Notes: generated by a model not told the origin, from the sequence alone. 64,000 bases of DNA from Acidobacteriota bacterium (GCA_009691245.1 SHUM01000007.1:19035-83034); one strand, 5' to 3'; positions 54,412 through 63,599 are shown, counted from the stretch's first letter. Translations and numbers: made by a program.

Positions 54412-55776
54412 ATGAGCACACGACCCACAATTCCCACGAAGACTCTGCCAGTTCCCCGCTCGGCGGCGGCGGGTCGCTCCGCGGCGAGCGGCGTTCAACA
54501 GGAGCGCTACATCGCGTTGCGCTCCAAGGTGCATCAAAAACTTCTGGCTGTTTTGAACATGGACGCAATGAAGGCGGTGAATCGCGACCGGCTGCGCAGC
54601 GAAGTGCAGCGGGTGGTGGAAGGAATCCTGCGCGAGGACCGTCTGCCGGTTACCATGGCCGAGCGCTACCGCCTGGTCGAGGAAATCCTCGATGAGGTGT
54701 TTGGCCTGGGTCCGCTGGAGCCGCTGCTGAAGGACCCCAACATCTCGGACATTCTGGTCAACACGCATAAGCATGTGTTCATCGAGAAGCACGGCAAGCT
54801 CATCGAGACCGACATTCGCTTCAAGGATGATCGGCACCTTCTGCACGTCATTGAGAAGATCGTGGCCAGCGTGGGCCGGCGCATCGACGAGAGCGTGCCG
54901 TTGGTGGATGCGCGTCTGGCCGATGGCTCGCGCGTGAACGCCATCATCCCGCCGCTGGCCGTGGATGGGCCGTCGCTGTCGATCCGGCGCTTCGGGCGCA
55001 AGGTGATCAGCAATGACGACATGCTGCGCAATAAGACCATGTCGCCGGGCATGATGGATTTTCTGCGCGCCTGCGTGGAAGCGCGCATGAATATCGTGGT
55101 CTCGGGCGGAACCGGCTCGGGCAAGACGACATTTCTAAATTGCCTCTCGCGGTTCATCCCGGAGAATGAGCGCGTGATCACGATTGAAGACACGGCCGAG
55201 TTGCAGTTGCAGGTGGAGAATGCGTTGAGCTTTGAAACGCGCCCTCCCAACATCGAAGGCAAGGGAATGGTCACGCAGCGGCAACTGCTGATGACCGCGC
55301 TGCGTATGCGTCCCGACCGCATTCTGCTAGGCGAGGTGCGCGGTGGCGAAGCGCTGGACATGCTGCAAGCAATGGGCACCGGCGTCGAGGGCTCAATGAC
55401 CACCGTCCACGCCAACACGCCGGCCGACGCGTTCAGCCGCCTGGAGACCATGGTAATGATGGCCAAGCTCGACCTGCCCAGCAAGTTCGTGCGCCAGCAA
55501 ATGGCGTCTGTAGTTCACATGCTGGTGCAGACCGCGCGCTTCAGCGACGGCACGCGCAAGGTAACCCATATCGCCGAGGTGGACGGGCTGCATGACAACA
55601 ACTTTGAGGTCAGAATCGTATATGAGTTTCATCGCACCGGCGTCCAACCCGATGGACATGTAAATGGCGTGTTCCGCTGCCACGGAGCTTCCGAGCAGTT
55701 CATCGAGCGGCTGCGGCTCGCGGGACAGTCACTCGCTCCGGGCCTGCTGGAACCGCGCGATGAAGTGATCGTATAA
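54412..55776 (+). CDS. Second TadA/CpaF-type secretion ATPase, orphan copy
   Basis: This 454-residue ATPase is paralogous to the TadA at 31793-33148. N-terminal domain: YIALRSKVHQKLLAVLNMD, EILDEVFGLGPLEPLLKDPN. RecA domain: Walker A GGTGSGKTTFLNCL, TIEDTAELQL, Walker B RILLGEVRGGEALDMLQAMG and TTVHANTPADAFSRLE. All key residues are intact, so it should be active. It is not next to any tadB/C or pilin gene; its neighbours are a pseudogene and glgB. It could serve the same pilus (for example as a second motor) or a distant partial Tad system. Confidence 0.92.
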   Translation: MSTRPTIPTKTLPVPRSAAAGRSAASGVQQERYIALRSKVHQKLLAVLNMDAMKAVNRDRLRSEVQRVVEGILREDRLPVTMAERYRLVEEILDEVFGLGPLEPLLKDPNISDILVNTHKHVFIEKHGKLIETDIRFKDDRHLLHVIEKIVASVGRRIDESVPLVDARLADGSRVNAIIPPLAVDGPSLSIRRFGRKVISNDDMLRNKTMSPGMMDFLRACVEARMNIVVSGGTGSGKTTFLNCLSRFIPENERVITIEDTAELQLQVENALSFETRPPNIEGKGMVTQRQLLMTALRMRPDRILLGEVRGGEALDMLQAMGTGVEGSMTTVHANTPADAFSRLETMVMMAKLDLPSKFVRQQMASVVHMLVQTARFSDGTRKVTHIAEVDGLHDNNFEVRIVYEFHRTGVQPDGHVNGVFRCHGASEQFIERLRLAGQSLAPGLLEPRDEVIV

Positions 55777-55817
55777 TCTAGAGTGACTCATTTCCTACAA
55801 TCAAGGACTTCCATTCT

Positions 55818-57746
55818 TTGGAGAACTCACTATTGAGTAACCCTGAACAATTGAGTGACTTCGATCTGTATCTGCTGGCCGAAGGCTCTCACTTCCGCAG
55901 CTATGAAAAACTCGGCGCGCACCTGTGCGAGTCATCGGTCAAGCCGGGGGGCGGGAGCGGTGTGGCTTTTCGCGTGTGGGCGCCGAACGCCGAAGCGGTC
56001 TCCGTGATTGGCGATTTCAACCAATGGACGCCAGGACATGCACCGATGCAGGTGCATCACGGCGCGGGCATATGGGAGTGCTTCGTGGCGGGTGTCGGGC
56101 CGGGTGCGCTGTATAAATATCACATCCAATCACGCGTCGATGGCTACAGCGTCGATAAGGCTGACCCAGTTGGGTTTGCAGCGGAAGTGACTCCGCGCAC
56201 GGCCTCCAAGGTCTGGGATCTCACTCAATATCAATGGCATGACAGTGAGTGGATGGCGGCGCGCGCTCAGTCACTAGCACAGACTCAACCGATGTCCATC
56301 TACGAAGTGCATCTCGGGTCGTGGATGCGCGTGCCGGATGAAGGCAACCGCTGGCTGACCTACCGCGAGGCGGCGCACAAACTTGCGGACTATGTGAGTC
56401 ACCTAGGATTCACTCACATTGAGTTACTACCACTCACTGAGCATCCCTTTGACGGCTCATGGGGCTATCAGACCATTGGATACTTCGCGCCCACGGCGCG
56501 CTTCGGCTCGCCGGATGATTTTCGCTACCTGATCGACACGCTGCACCAGCGCGGCATCGGCGTGATTCTGGACTGGGCGCCGGCGCACTTCCCCAGCGAC
56601 GCGCATGGACTCGGTTATTTCGACGGCACGCATCTCTATGAGCACGCCGACCCGCGGCAGGGCTGGCATCCGGAGTGGAACACCTACGTCTTCAACTTCG
56701 GGCGGCGCGAGGTGCGGAATTTTCTGATCAGCAACGCGATGTTTTGGCTGGAGCAGTATCACATTGACGCCCTGCGCGTGGACGCGGTAGCCTCCATGCT
56801 CTATCTCGATTACAGCCGCGGCGAGGGAGAGTGGATACCGAATGAGCATGGCGGCCGCGAGAATCTCGAAGCTGTGGGCTTCCTGCGACAACTCAATGAG
56901 CAGGTGCACGGCGCGTTTCCCGGCGCGTCGGTGATCGCGGAGGAGTCCACGTCGTGGCCGATGGTCTCGCGACCCACTTACTCGGGCGGCCTCGGCTTCG
57001 GCTTCAAATGGAATCTCGGTTGGATGCACGACATGCTGGCCTATATGTCGAAGGACCCGGTGCATCGGCGCTTCCACCAGAATTACATCACCTTCAGCCT
57101 ACTCTACGCCTTCAGCGAAAACTTCATCCTACCGTTTTCGCATGATGAAGTGGTGCATGGCAAAGGCTCGATGATCGGCAGGATGCCCGGCGACGTGTGG
57201 CAGAAATTCGCTAACCTGCGCCTACTCTATGGATATATGTTTGGGCATCCCGGCAAGAAGCTGCTGTTCATGGGCTGCGAGTTCGGCCAGACGCGTGAGT
57301 GGAATCACGACTTAAGTCTGGACTGGCATCTGCTGGAACACGCTCCGCATCAGGGCCTGCAACGCTGGGTGCGCGACCTGAACACGTTTTATCGCGGCGC
57401 GCCGGAGATGTGGGAGGCCGACTACGACGGATGGGGATTCGAGTGGGTGGACTGCGACGACAGTCAGAACAGCATCGTCAGCTTCCTGCGCCGCGCGCGC
57501 AACGGCGGCGGCACGGTGCTGGTGGTCTGCAACTTCACTCCGCTGCCGCGACAGAATTATCGCGTCGGCGTGCCGCTCGGCGGCCGGTGGAAGGAAGAGT
57601 TGAACAGCGACGCGTCGATTTACTTCGGCAGCGGCCAGGGCAACTCGGGCGGCGTCATCGCGGAAACGCAATCGCATCACGGCCGACCGTTCTCATTGAA
57701 TCTGACGCTGCCGCCGCTGGCCACGGTGATCTTTCGTCGCGGGTAG
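55818..57746 (+). CDS. glgB: 1,4-alpha-glucan branching enzyme GlgB
   Basis: This 642-residue GH13 enzyme makes alpha-1,6 branches in glycogen. An N-terminal CBM48 domain (about 45-140: [20 protein letters not shown]) precedes the barrel with [14 protein letters not shown], the nucleophile Asp in [15 protein letters not shown] (about residue 321), the acid Glu in [10 protein letters not shown] (about 373) and Asp in [13 protein letters not shown] (about 440). It lacks the extra N1 domain of longer enzymes. The TTG at 55818 has AAGGA 10 bases upstream; a second TTG at 55833 with GGAG is an alternative. The first 650 bases are rich in TGAGT/ACTCA words. Confidence 0.95.
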   Translation: MENSLLSNPEQLSDFDLYLLAEGSHFRSYEKLGAHLCESSVKPGGGSGVAFRVWAPNAEAVSVIGDFNQWTPGHAPMQVHHGAGIWECFVAGVGPGALYKYHIQSRVDGYSVDKADPVGFAAEVTPRTASKVWDLTQYQWHDSEWMAARAQSLAQTQPMSIYEVHLGSWMRVPDEGNRWLTYREAAHKLADYVSHLGFTHIELLPLTEHPFDGSWGYQTIGYFAPTARFGSPDDFRYLIDTLHQRGIGVILDWAPAHFPSDAHGLGYFDGTHLYEHADPRQGWHPEWNTYVFNFGRREVRNFLISNAMFWLEQYHIDALRVDAVASMLYLDYSRGEGEWIPNEHGGRENLEAVGFLRQLNEQVHGAFPGASVIAEESTSWPMVSRPTYSGGLGFGFKWNLGWMHDMLAYMSKDPVHRRFHQNYITFSLLYAFSENFILPFSHDEVVHGKGSMIGRMPGDVWQKFANLRLLYGYMFGHPGKKLLFMGCEFGQTREWNHDLSLDWHLLEHAPHQGLQRWVRDLNTFYRGAPEMWEADYDGWGFEWVDCDDSQNSIVSFLRRARNGGGTVLVVCNFTPLPRQNYRVGVPLGGRWKEELNSDASIYFGSGQGNSGGVIAETQSHHGRPFSLNLTLPPLATVIFRRG

Positions 57747-57779
57747 CAAAAAACCCCAGACCCTTTTTCACTTTTGATG

Positions 57780-58300
57780 GAGTGAAGTTCTCAGCCCCCT
57801 AGGGGCGGCAGATAGTAGCCCCGGGCGCAAGCCCGGGGTTTGTGGATGTAAATAGGAACAAGCCCCGGCAGGGGCGAAAGAGATTCCATCCCACTTTCTT
57901 TCGCCCCTGCCGGGGCTTGCTCCTTCATCGTACGCGTAACCCACGGCTTGCGCCGTAGGCTACTTTCTTGCGCCCCTGCCGGGGCTTGGCTGGAAGTCAG
58001 GAACTCTACTCCAATTTTGATAATGGTCCAATAAATTTCACATGCCCGAAGGGCATGACCGTGAATAGCCGTAGGTGAAACCTACGGATCAGCACCCCCA
58101 AAACAAAATACGGCCCCGGAGGGGCCTGACATAGTCCTGCGCGGCGGTCCTGCACAGGTCAACCCCATTCGGGGTTGATGTCGTTTATTTGTACGATTTC
58201 CGTAGGTTTCACCTACGGCTATTCACGGTGTTGCCCTTCGGGCAACTTACACAACGAGGTGTTGCCCTACGGGCAACTCGGAATGGAAAAAACAATTTCA
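57780..58300. repeat. Dense cluster of short palindromic repeats
   Basis: The gap of about 570 bases between glgB and the fmdB-like gene holds no gene but many hairpins: AGCCCCGGGCGCAAGCCCGGGG, then GCCCCGGCAGGGGCGAAAG matched by CTTTCGCCCCTGCCGGGGC, another CGCCCCTGCCGGGGCTTG, CATGCCCGAAGGGCATG followed by GTGAATAGCCGTAGGT (58041-58087), GGCCCCGGAGGGGCC, CAACCCCATTCGGGGTTG, and an inverted CCTACGGCTATTCACGGTG with TTGCCCTTCGGGCAA (58201-58244). These are mixed repeat families typical of genomes with REP-type elements. Confidence 0.8.
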
Positions 58301-58317
58301 GGAAAGGGCACAGGCTA

Positions 58318-58566
58318 CTAGTTGCAGCCGCAACCGCTGCCGCATCCGCCAGAGGGGCCTGCGGGACGCGAGGTTGGACCCGAGGTTCCGCCGGTTTCGC
58401 TATAGGATGACGCGCCGCCGGCCTTGGCCGGGGAGGCCACTACGGAGAGTTGCTGCGTGTTGTGCTTGCCGCCGCAGGTGGGGCAGAGGACTTTTTCGCG
58501 CGCATTGAAGATGAGTTTTTCGAATGGCTTTTCGCAATCGGCGCAGATGTATTCGTAGATGGGCAT
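58318..58566 (-). CDS. FmdB-type zinc-ribbon protein
   Basis: This 82-residue protein starts MPIYEYICADCEKPFEKL, the standard CxxC zinc-ribbon start of the FmdB/regulatory family, with the second pair in VLCPTCGG. A Ser/Gly-rich linker (residues 45-70) leads to a tail of GGCGSGCGCN. Family members are putative regulatory or maturation proteins of unknown role. The gene is alone between the repeat cluster and the terminator of the radical SAM gene. Confidence 0.88.
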   Translation of the reverse strand: MPIYEYICADCEKPFEKLIFNAREKVLCPTCGGKHNTQQLSVVASPAKAGGASSYSETGGTSGPTSRPAGPSGGCGSGCGCN

Positions 58567-58885
58567 GAGTTACTTTCCTCGTAAAAAATAAAATTGTGGC
58601 TTACTCAAAACCAAAAGCAAGTCCTTCGCTGCGCTCAGGATGACATCCGAATAAGGCAGAAGACCTACGCGCGTGGCATGACGCCGTGAAAATAATTATC
58701 CGATCGCAATGCTGGTTTTATTTTAGCAGAACCGTCATCGCTCGATGTTGGCGTTGCCCCGGTTGGCTCGGTTTACTCTTCGCCTAAAAAAACAAACGGC
58801 TCCCAACCCGGGAGCCGCTTGCTTAGCTTGCAATATGAGTAGCGCTGCGAAGCAGATCCACTCATGAACCACACGGACTGACGAA
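58567..58885. other. Intergenic region with partial repeat and terminator
   Basis: These 319 bases are upstream of the zinc-ribbon gene and downstream of the radical SAM gene. They hold a half copy of the GAGCGCAG family near 58620-58648 (CTTCGCTGCGCTCAGGATGA) and the terminator at 58784-58817. No gene was seen. Confidence 0.5.
58784..58817 (-). terminator. Rho-independent terminator of the radical SAM gene
   Basis: On the minus strand the stem CGGCTCCC / GGGAGCCG with a 5-base loop is followed by TTTGTTTTTTT. It lies about 70 bases after the stop of the gene at 58886-60973. Confidence 0.85.
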
Positions 58886-60973
58886 CTAATCGCCTGCAAC
58901 CATTTCGTTCTCCGGCTTGGCGACCGGCTTCTTGGCTGCGGCGGGTTGAATGCTGGTTACCAATGCGGTTTTGGGTGTGGGCTTGGGCATGCCGATCTGC
59001 ACCAGGTCCACGGCTTCTTCTTTCAGCACGACTTCGCGATAGAGCTTCATCATTTCCGCGTCATGCTTGGCGTCGCGCAACAGCGCCTTCTCGTCGCGCG
59101 TGTTCTGCGTGCCTTCCAGCGCGGTGGCCTGCGGTCCGCGGGCGACGTGCTCGGCATTCAGATTGAGCGCATGAGTCGCGTCGGGCAGCGGGACAGCTTT
59201 GCCGCCGGCGTAGATGGCGTGCCGACCGTGCTCGTCGTACCACTTGGTCAAGGTCGCGGTCATGTGCATCTTCTCGATGATGTTGCGCCAGCCGATGCCG
59301 GTGTTGTACGCGCAGAAAGAAATTTCGCCTTCCTGCGTGGCATACGGAATCACGCACATTTCGGTGCGGCGGAAGTCATAGGTCCACAGGTCCTGGAACC
59401 ACATTCCGGCGATGAACAGGAAGTTCCACGGGTCTTTGCGGCGCTCTTTGCCGACGCCGTAGCTGGTGCCGGTCAGGCCCAGCGACTTGTCGAATTTCTT
59501 GAGGATGTCGGAGAGCTTCAGGCTCTTCGGCGCCTGGAACGGATCGTAGTTGCGCAGCAGCGCCAAGCCCATTTGAAGATTCGAGAGAGTCTTGCCGCGC
59601 GCTGTGTCGGTGATCACGCGCATGTCCGCGAACAGTTGCGGGACGTTGAGGAACTGCGGAACCGGTGCCCACTCCTTATTTTGCTTGTTGACCATCACCG
59701 CGGTGCCTACGCCGCAGTTGGGATGGCAGGAACAGCTCACCTGTCCCCATTGCTCTTCGGGGCCGTGGATGAGGTCGGCGAGATCGGCGAAGGTGCCCAT
59801 GGCCGAGAGCGGGAACCAATCGCGGAGCGGCTCGGTCATGCCCGTCTGTTTCTTCACGTCATGCGCCATGTGCGACAGAGTGTAGCGTTGACGCAGGCGG
59901 CGCTCATCGGTGATCTCCTCGTCGCGGCCCGTGAAGGACACCGGCTGGAAGGAGATGAAGGCGATGCGGTTGGGATTGTCGAGCGCAAATTGAATGATCG
60001 GCCCGACCTGCTCGTTGTTCACGCCGTTGACCAGAGTGGTCACCAGGATGATCTCGATGCCGGCGTCGTGGCAGTTCTGAATGGCCTTGAGCTTCACATC
60101 GAACAGATTGCCGATGCGGCGATGATCGTTGGCGGCATTGCCGATGCCGTCGAACTGGAGGTAGACGTAGCGCAAGCCAGACTCATAGGCCTGCTTGGCG
60201 TATTCGGGCTTGGTGGCGAACTCGATGCCGTTGGTGGCGGCCTGCACGGAGTTGTATCCGACTTTGCGGGCATAAGCGCAGGCTTCCAGGAAGAAGGGCG
60301 AGATGGTCGGCTCGCCGCCGGAGAACTGCACCGACATCTGGCGGCGCGGCTTGATCTTGATGGCGTTGTCGAGCAGCGTCTTCACATCTTCCCAGGCCAG
60401 CTCGTGCACGAAGCCGACTTGATTGGCGTCCATGAAGCAGGGATCGCACATCATGTTGCAGCGGTTGGTAAGGTCGATGGTGAGAACGGCGCCGCGGCCA
60501 TGCTTAATGGTGGAAGTCCCGTGATTGTGCAGGTCCTTGTCGTTGTGCGCCTGAATGTCGCGACCGGGGAATCGGCCTTCAATGTTCTGCAGGAACTGAG
60601 GATCGATGGCCAGGATATCTTCAAAGTGGCCGTGCTGCGGGCAGTCCTTCACGATCATGATCTTGCCGTCGCGCTCGAGGATGGTGGCCTTGATCTCGCC
60701 GACCTTCTCATTGAGAAGCGTCGAGAGTTCCTGCTCGCCGTCCAGAATGCGCGCACGCGCTTCGCGCACGCAGGTAGGACAAAGCGAGTCGGTCTGGCGC
60801 GGCCAGCCCAGCGTCGGCTTGGTCTTCTGATACGACTTGAGTAGCGGCTTGTCCGACCACTTCGGAATGAAGGTGTCGTTTGGTTTGTACTTATTGAAAA
60901 ACTGGATGGTGTTCCATGCCGCGCTGGCGGCCAGGGTAAGACCTTTGTCAAAATATTTTGCCGGCTTATGCAT
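58886..60973 (-). CDS. Radical SAM enzyme related to tetraether lipid synthase (Tes/MJ0619 family)
   Basis: This 695-residue protein has an N-terminal domain with LCPTCVREARAR (Cys65, Cys68) and CPQHGHFED. The radical SAM core has CNMMCDPC (CX3CX2C at residues 172, 176 and 179) and SVQFSGGEPTISPFF. A C-terminal part includes CSCHPNCGVGTAVMVN, which may bind an extra cluster. This arrangement matches the family of archaeal tetraether synthase, which joins lipid tails through sp3 carbons, and its bacterial relatives linked to membrane-spanning lipids such as iso-diabolic acid. The exact product here is an inference. AGAGAGG lies upstream of the ATG; a strong terminator follows. Confidence 0.8.
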   Translation of the reverse strand: MHKPAKYFDKGLTLAASAAWNTIQFFNKYKPNDTFIPKWSDKPLLKSYQKTKPTLGWPRQTDSLCPTCVREARARILDGEQELSTLLNEKVGEIKATILERDGKIMIVKDCPQHGHFEDILAIDPQFLQNIEGRFPGRDIQAHNDKDLHNHGTSTIKHGRGAVLTIDLTNRCNMMCDPCFMDANQVGFVHELAWEDVKTLLDNAIKIKPRRQMSVQFSGGEPTISPFFLEACAYARKVGYNSVQAATNGIEFATKPEYAKQAYESGLRYVYLQFDGIGNAANDHRRIGNLFDVKLKAIQNCHDAGIEIILVTTLVNGVNNEQVGPIIQFALDNPNRIAFISFQPVSFTGRDEEITDERRLRQRYTLSHMAHDVKKQTGMTEPLRDWFPLSAMGTFADLADLIHGPEEQWGQVSCSCHPNCGVGTAVMVNKQNKEWAPVPQFLNVPQLFADMRVITDTARGKTLSNLQMGLALLRNYDPFQAPKSLKLSDILKKFDKSLGLTGTSYGVGKERRKDPWNFLFIAGMWFQDLWTYDFRRTEMCVIPYATQEGEISFCAYNTGIGWRNIIEKMHMTATLTKWYDEHGRHAIYAGGKAVPLPDATHALNLNAEHVARGPQATALEGTQNTRDEKALLRDAKHDAEMMKLYREVVLKEEAVDLVQIGMPKPTPKTALVTSIQPAAAKKPVAKPENEMVAGD

Positions 60974-61405
60974 TGATGGTTGCCTCTCTGAAAATCGACT
61001 TTTCCGGGAACAGTCCGGAGCAAACTTTTACAACGCGCCGTTTCCAAATCTGGCAACGCCGGGGTCAGGCCCGGATGCGCGTCTACTAAAAATACACATC
61101 TACTGTGATCGCTGTATTATAGGATGCGTATGGGTAAGGAACTTAACACAAAAATGGCGAACGGCGATTATTGAGAGTTGAATGGGGATTTATCTGGGCT
61201 GAATGGGGATGCGAAGAAGTTCCCCTGGAGTGAATTAAACGGTTGATTCGATGACCTGTTAGCACCGGATCAGAGCCCCGACCGCCAGGGAGGGGGCGCG
61301 CCTGCCGAATATTACACCGAATATCACACCGAATAATACAGGCCGTTGAACGTGCCCCCTCCCTGGCGATCGGGGCTCTGATTCACAACTTCTGATACAC
61401 CACCT
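60974..61405. other. Divergent intergenic region between the radical SAM gene and queG
   Basis: Both genes start from these 432 bases. The left half (to about 61200) is AT-richer and should hold the promoters; TGAATGGGGAT occurs twice (near 61180 and 61200). The right half is occupied by the large REP pair at 61270-61381, which leaves only 24 bases before the queG ATG. Confidence 0.45.
61270..61381. repeat. Large REP-pair element just upstream of queG
   Basis: Inverted arms of 28 bases begin TCAGAGCCCCGACCGCCAGG (61270-) and end TGGCGATCGGGGCTCTGA (-61381), with one mismatch or two. The 56-base loop contains three tandem units of about 12 bases (CGAATATTACAC, CGAATATCACAC, CGAATAATACAG), then GGCCGTTGAACG. 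The loop words also occur in the copy at 28768-28849. Confidence 0.85.
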
Positions 61406-62491
61406 ATGGAAACTGAAATCCGCGCAATCATATTGGACGCCGCTCACCGGGCCGGGTTTGACCTGGCAGGGATTGCTCCGGTTGACCTCGAGGGCAAGCA
61501 TGTTGAGGGGTGGCGCGAGTGGATCGATCATGGCCGGCACGGCGAGATGCGCTACATGGAGCGCAGCGAGCGCGCCGACTTGCGCAGACTGCTGCCGTCG
61601 GTGAAGTCGGTCATCTGCCTCGGCCTGAATTATTATCCGGCGGGAAGCCCGGAAGACTCCCCGGTCGCCGGAAAAGAAAAACCGCCGGGCGGAATTTCCG
61701 TTTACGCGCAGGGCCGCGACTATCATCTAGTAATGACGGAGCGGATGGAAGCGCTACTGGCGGACATGCGTGCCAGCCTTCCCTTCCCGTTTGAAGCCAA
61801 ATCGTACGTTGATACCGGGCCGATACTGGAGCGCGCCTACGCCGAGACCGCCGGGCTGGGCTGGATCGGGAAGAACACCTGCCTGATTAATCAGCAGGTC
61901 GGTTCGTGGTTTTTTCTCGGCGAAATACTAACGAGTCTGGAGATTCCTCCCGACACGCCGCCGCTGGATCGTTGCGGGACCTGCACGGCGTGTCTCGATG
62001 CCTGTCCCACCGGCGCGTTCGTGGCGCCTTATCAACTCGATGCGCGCCTGTGCATCTCCTATCTGACAATTGAGCTGCGCGGGTCGATACCCGAGCCGAT
62101 GCGGGAGCAGATCGACCAGCACGTGTTCGGCTGCGACATCTGCCAGGACGTCTGTCCGTGGAATCGCCGTGCCGCCGCCAGCACCGTGGCGGAATTTCTA
62201 CCACTTCCAATTTTCACCGATGAATCGGAGGGCTTGCTACAGAAACTGGCGCGTCTCGGACCGGAGGAGTTCCGCGGCCACTTCGCATCAAGCCCCATCA
62301 AGCGGTCGAAGCATCAGGGATTTTTGCGCAACGTCGCGGTCGCATTGGGAAATCTCGGGGGAAATTCTGGCGACACCGATTCCCTGCCCGTGCTGAACAG
62401 TCTGCGTTCGAACGCCGACCCGGTGATCGCCGAGCACGCTGAGTGGGCCATCCAGAAAATCGAACGGAGGGCGCAAGCTGACGTTGATTAG
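61406..62491 (+). CDS. queG: Epoxyqueuosine reductase QueG
   Basis: This 361-residue cobalamin-dependent enzyme catalyses the last step of queuosine formation in tRNA. The N-terminal domain has GFDLAGIAPVDLE and RHGEMRYMERSERADLRRLL; GLGWIGKNTCLINQQVGSWF is the core QueG signature. Two [4Fe-4S] motifs are complete: CGTCTACLDACPTGA and CDICQDVCPWN (with GCD just before). A C-terminal HEAT-like part ends DPVIAEHAEWAIQKIE. The ATG has no strong ribosome site, and the REP pair lies 24 bases upstream, so expression may depend on that structure. Confidence 0.95.
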   Translation: METEIRAIILDAAHRAGFDLAGIAPVDLEGKHVEGWREWIDHGRHGEMRYMERSERADLRRLLPSVKSVICLGLNYYPAGSPEDSPVAGKEKPPGGISVYAQGRDYHLVMTERMEALLADMRASLPFPFEAKSYVDTGPILERAYAETAGLGWIGKNTCLINQQVGSWFFLGEILTSLEIPPDTPPLDRCGTCTACLDACPTGAFVAPYQLDARLCISYLTIELRGSIPEPMREQIDQHVFGCDICQDVCPWNRRAAASTVAEFLPLPIFTDESEGLLQKLARLGPEEFRGHFASSPIKRSKHQGFLRNVAVALGNLGGNSGDTDSLPVLNSLRSNADPVIAEHAEWAIQKIERRAQADVD

Positions 62492-62529
62492 ACCAACTTT
62501 CCAGTTGGTGTCGCCGCGCCGCGCGAATT

Positions 62530-62555
62530 GAGCCGCGACCGAGAGGGAGCGGTAC
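62530..62555 (+). repeat. Single REP half-element downstream of queG
   Basis: The sequence GAGCCGCGACCGAGAGGGAG followed by CGGTAC matches the left arm of the GCCGCGACCGG family, with no right arm. It lies between the queG stop and its terminator. Confidence 0.65.
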
Positions 62556-62586
62556 CCAACAGTCAACAAATTCCCAAGAGACAGAA

Positions 62587-62618
62587 AAAGGCCTGCTCAT
62601 GACGAGCAGGCCTTTTCA
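62587..62618. terminator. Bidirectional hairpin terminator
   Basis: The stem AGGCCTGCTC / GAGCAGGCCT encloses a short loop, preceded by AAAAA and followed by TTTT. It lies between queG (+) and the TIGR03437 gene (-) and can stop transcription from both sides. Confidence 0.9.
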
Positions 62619-62633
62619 ATTTGACCACCTCAA

Positions 62634-63599
62634 CTATTGAATGTTGATGGGTACCGCTGGTCCCTTAATTCCCGCCAAGGTCAACTGAACTGTCGCGGTG
62701 CCTCTAGCCGCATCTGCGGGAACACGGAAATCCACCTGGTAACCGTCCACCGAGCCGGGGAAGGCAACGGCGGACAGCACCTGTGCATTTCTCCCATTTA
62801 CGAGAACGCCCACACGCGACCGAGTTGCCTGCAACGGACTCGCAGGGAATGGTGTGCCATCGCGAACCCCGGGAGTCGTGGGGCCAAGGCTGGTAGCAAA
62901 GATCGACAGGAGTTCGCCTGCGACTGCCGGTTTGGTCGCGCTGACCAGTGAGAAGTCGTTGGAGTGTGTAACGGCCGGGCCATTGGGAGTAGCCGCCACG
63001 GCGGGAGTGGCTCTCTGTTTGAGCGGGAATATCCACTTGCTGCGAAGCCCTGAGTCATCGCCAATACCGACGATGAAAGAATCTCCTGTATCCGCAAAAT
63101 CGCCGCTTCCCCCGGTGACAAGAATGGAGTTATTAAAATTGGTGGCAAGCACCGCACCCAACGGACCTGTATAGGCAGCCCGACTGGCAGCGGTAGTTCC
63201 TCCGTTAAGCCGAAAAAATAAGTTATTGTACTGATTGGCAACCCCTAGATTAGTGGAAGTAGCGGCAATCGCCTGTCTCTGGTTTTGCGCTGTGCCGATG
63301 GAGAGATTTACATCTGGACATTGAGTCATGTCAGTAACATTGGCGGGGAGAGTTCCTTCCGGATAGAGGAGACCCGCGGTAGTGGCAAGCCTATCTCCAG
63401 TGGCAGTTGCTGAAGTTCCCATGGAAGCGCCCAGGGCATCTAGCCTGGGCAATACAAAACACACATCCACACTGAACCACTGGAAGTTGGGATCAAGGGC
63501 AGGTAACTGAGCCTGCGCCTTGGTTGGGGCGAGCAGCACAGCTGCCGTTCCGAGCAATGACCACATCACACTCAGTAGCACGATCTTTTTCGCTTTCAT
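62634..63599 (-). CDS. Secreted protein with C-terminal TIGR03437 domain
   Basis: This protein of 321 residues has a signal peptide (VLLSVMWSLLGTAAVLLAPTKAQA, shown as part of the N-terminus), a central region rich in Thr/Asn of no known family, and a TIGR03437 end: GELLSIFATSLGPTTPGVRD, VLVNGRNAQVLSAVAFPGSV and DGYQVDFRVPADAARGTATV. The ATG at 63599 has AAGGAG about 7 bases upstream; the longer frame to 63695 is rejected. An upstream paralogue survives only as its last 56 codons (63685-63855). Function is unknown. Confidence 0.85.
   Translation of the reverse strand: MKAKKIVLLSVMWSLLGTAAVLLAPTKAQAQLPALDPNFQWFSVDVCFVLPRLDALGASMGTSATATGDRLATTAGLLYPEGTLPANVTDMTQCPDVNLSIGTAQNQRQAIAATSTNLGVANQYNNLFFRLNGGTTAASRAAYTGPLGAVLATNFNNSILVTGGSGDFADTGDSFIVGIGDDSGLRSKWIFPLKQRATPAVAATPNGPAVTHSNDFSLVSATKPAVAGELLSIFATSLGPTTPGVRDGTPFPASPLQATRSRVGVLVNGRNAQVLSAVAFPGSVDGYQVDFRVPADAARGTATVQLTLAGIKGPAVPINIQ

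Noticed and set aside
58946..60844. 632-residue plus-strand frame opposite the radical SAM gene
   Set aside because: The minus strand has clear radical SAM motifs and a terminator; the plus frame is an antisense shadow of GC-rich codons.
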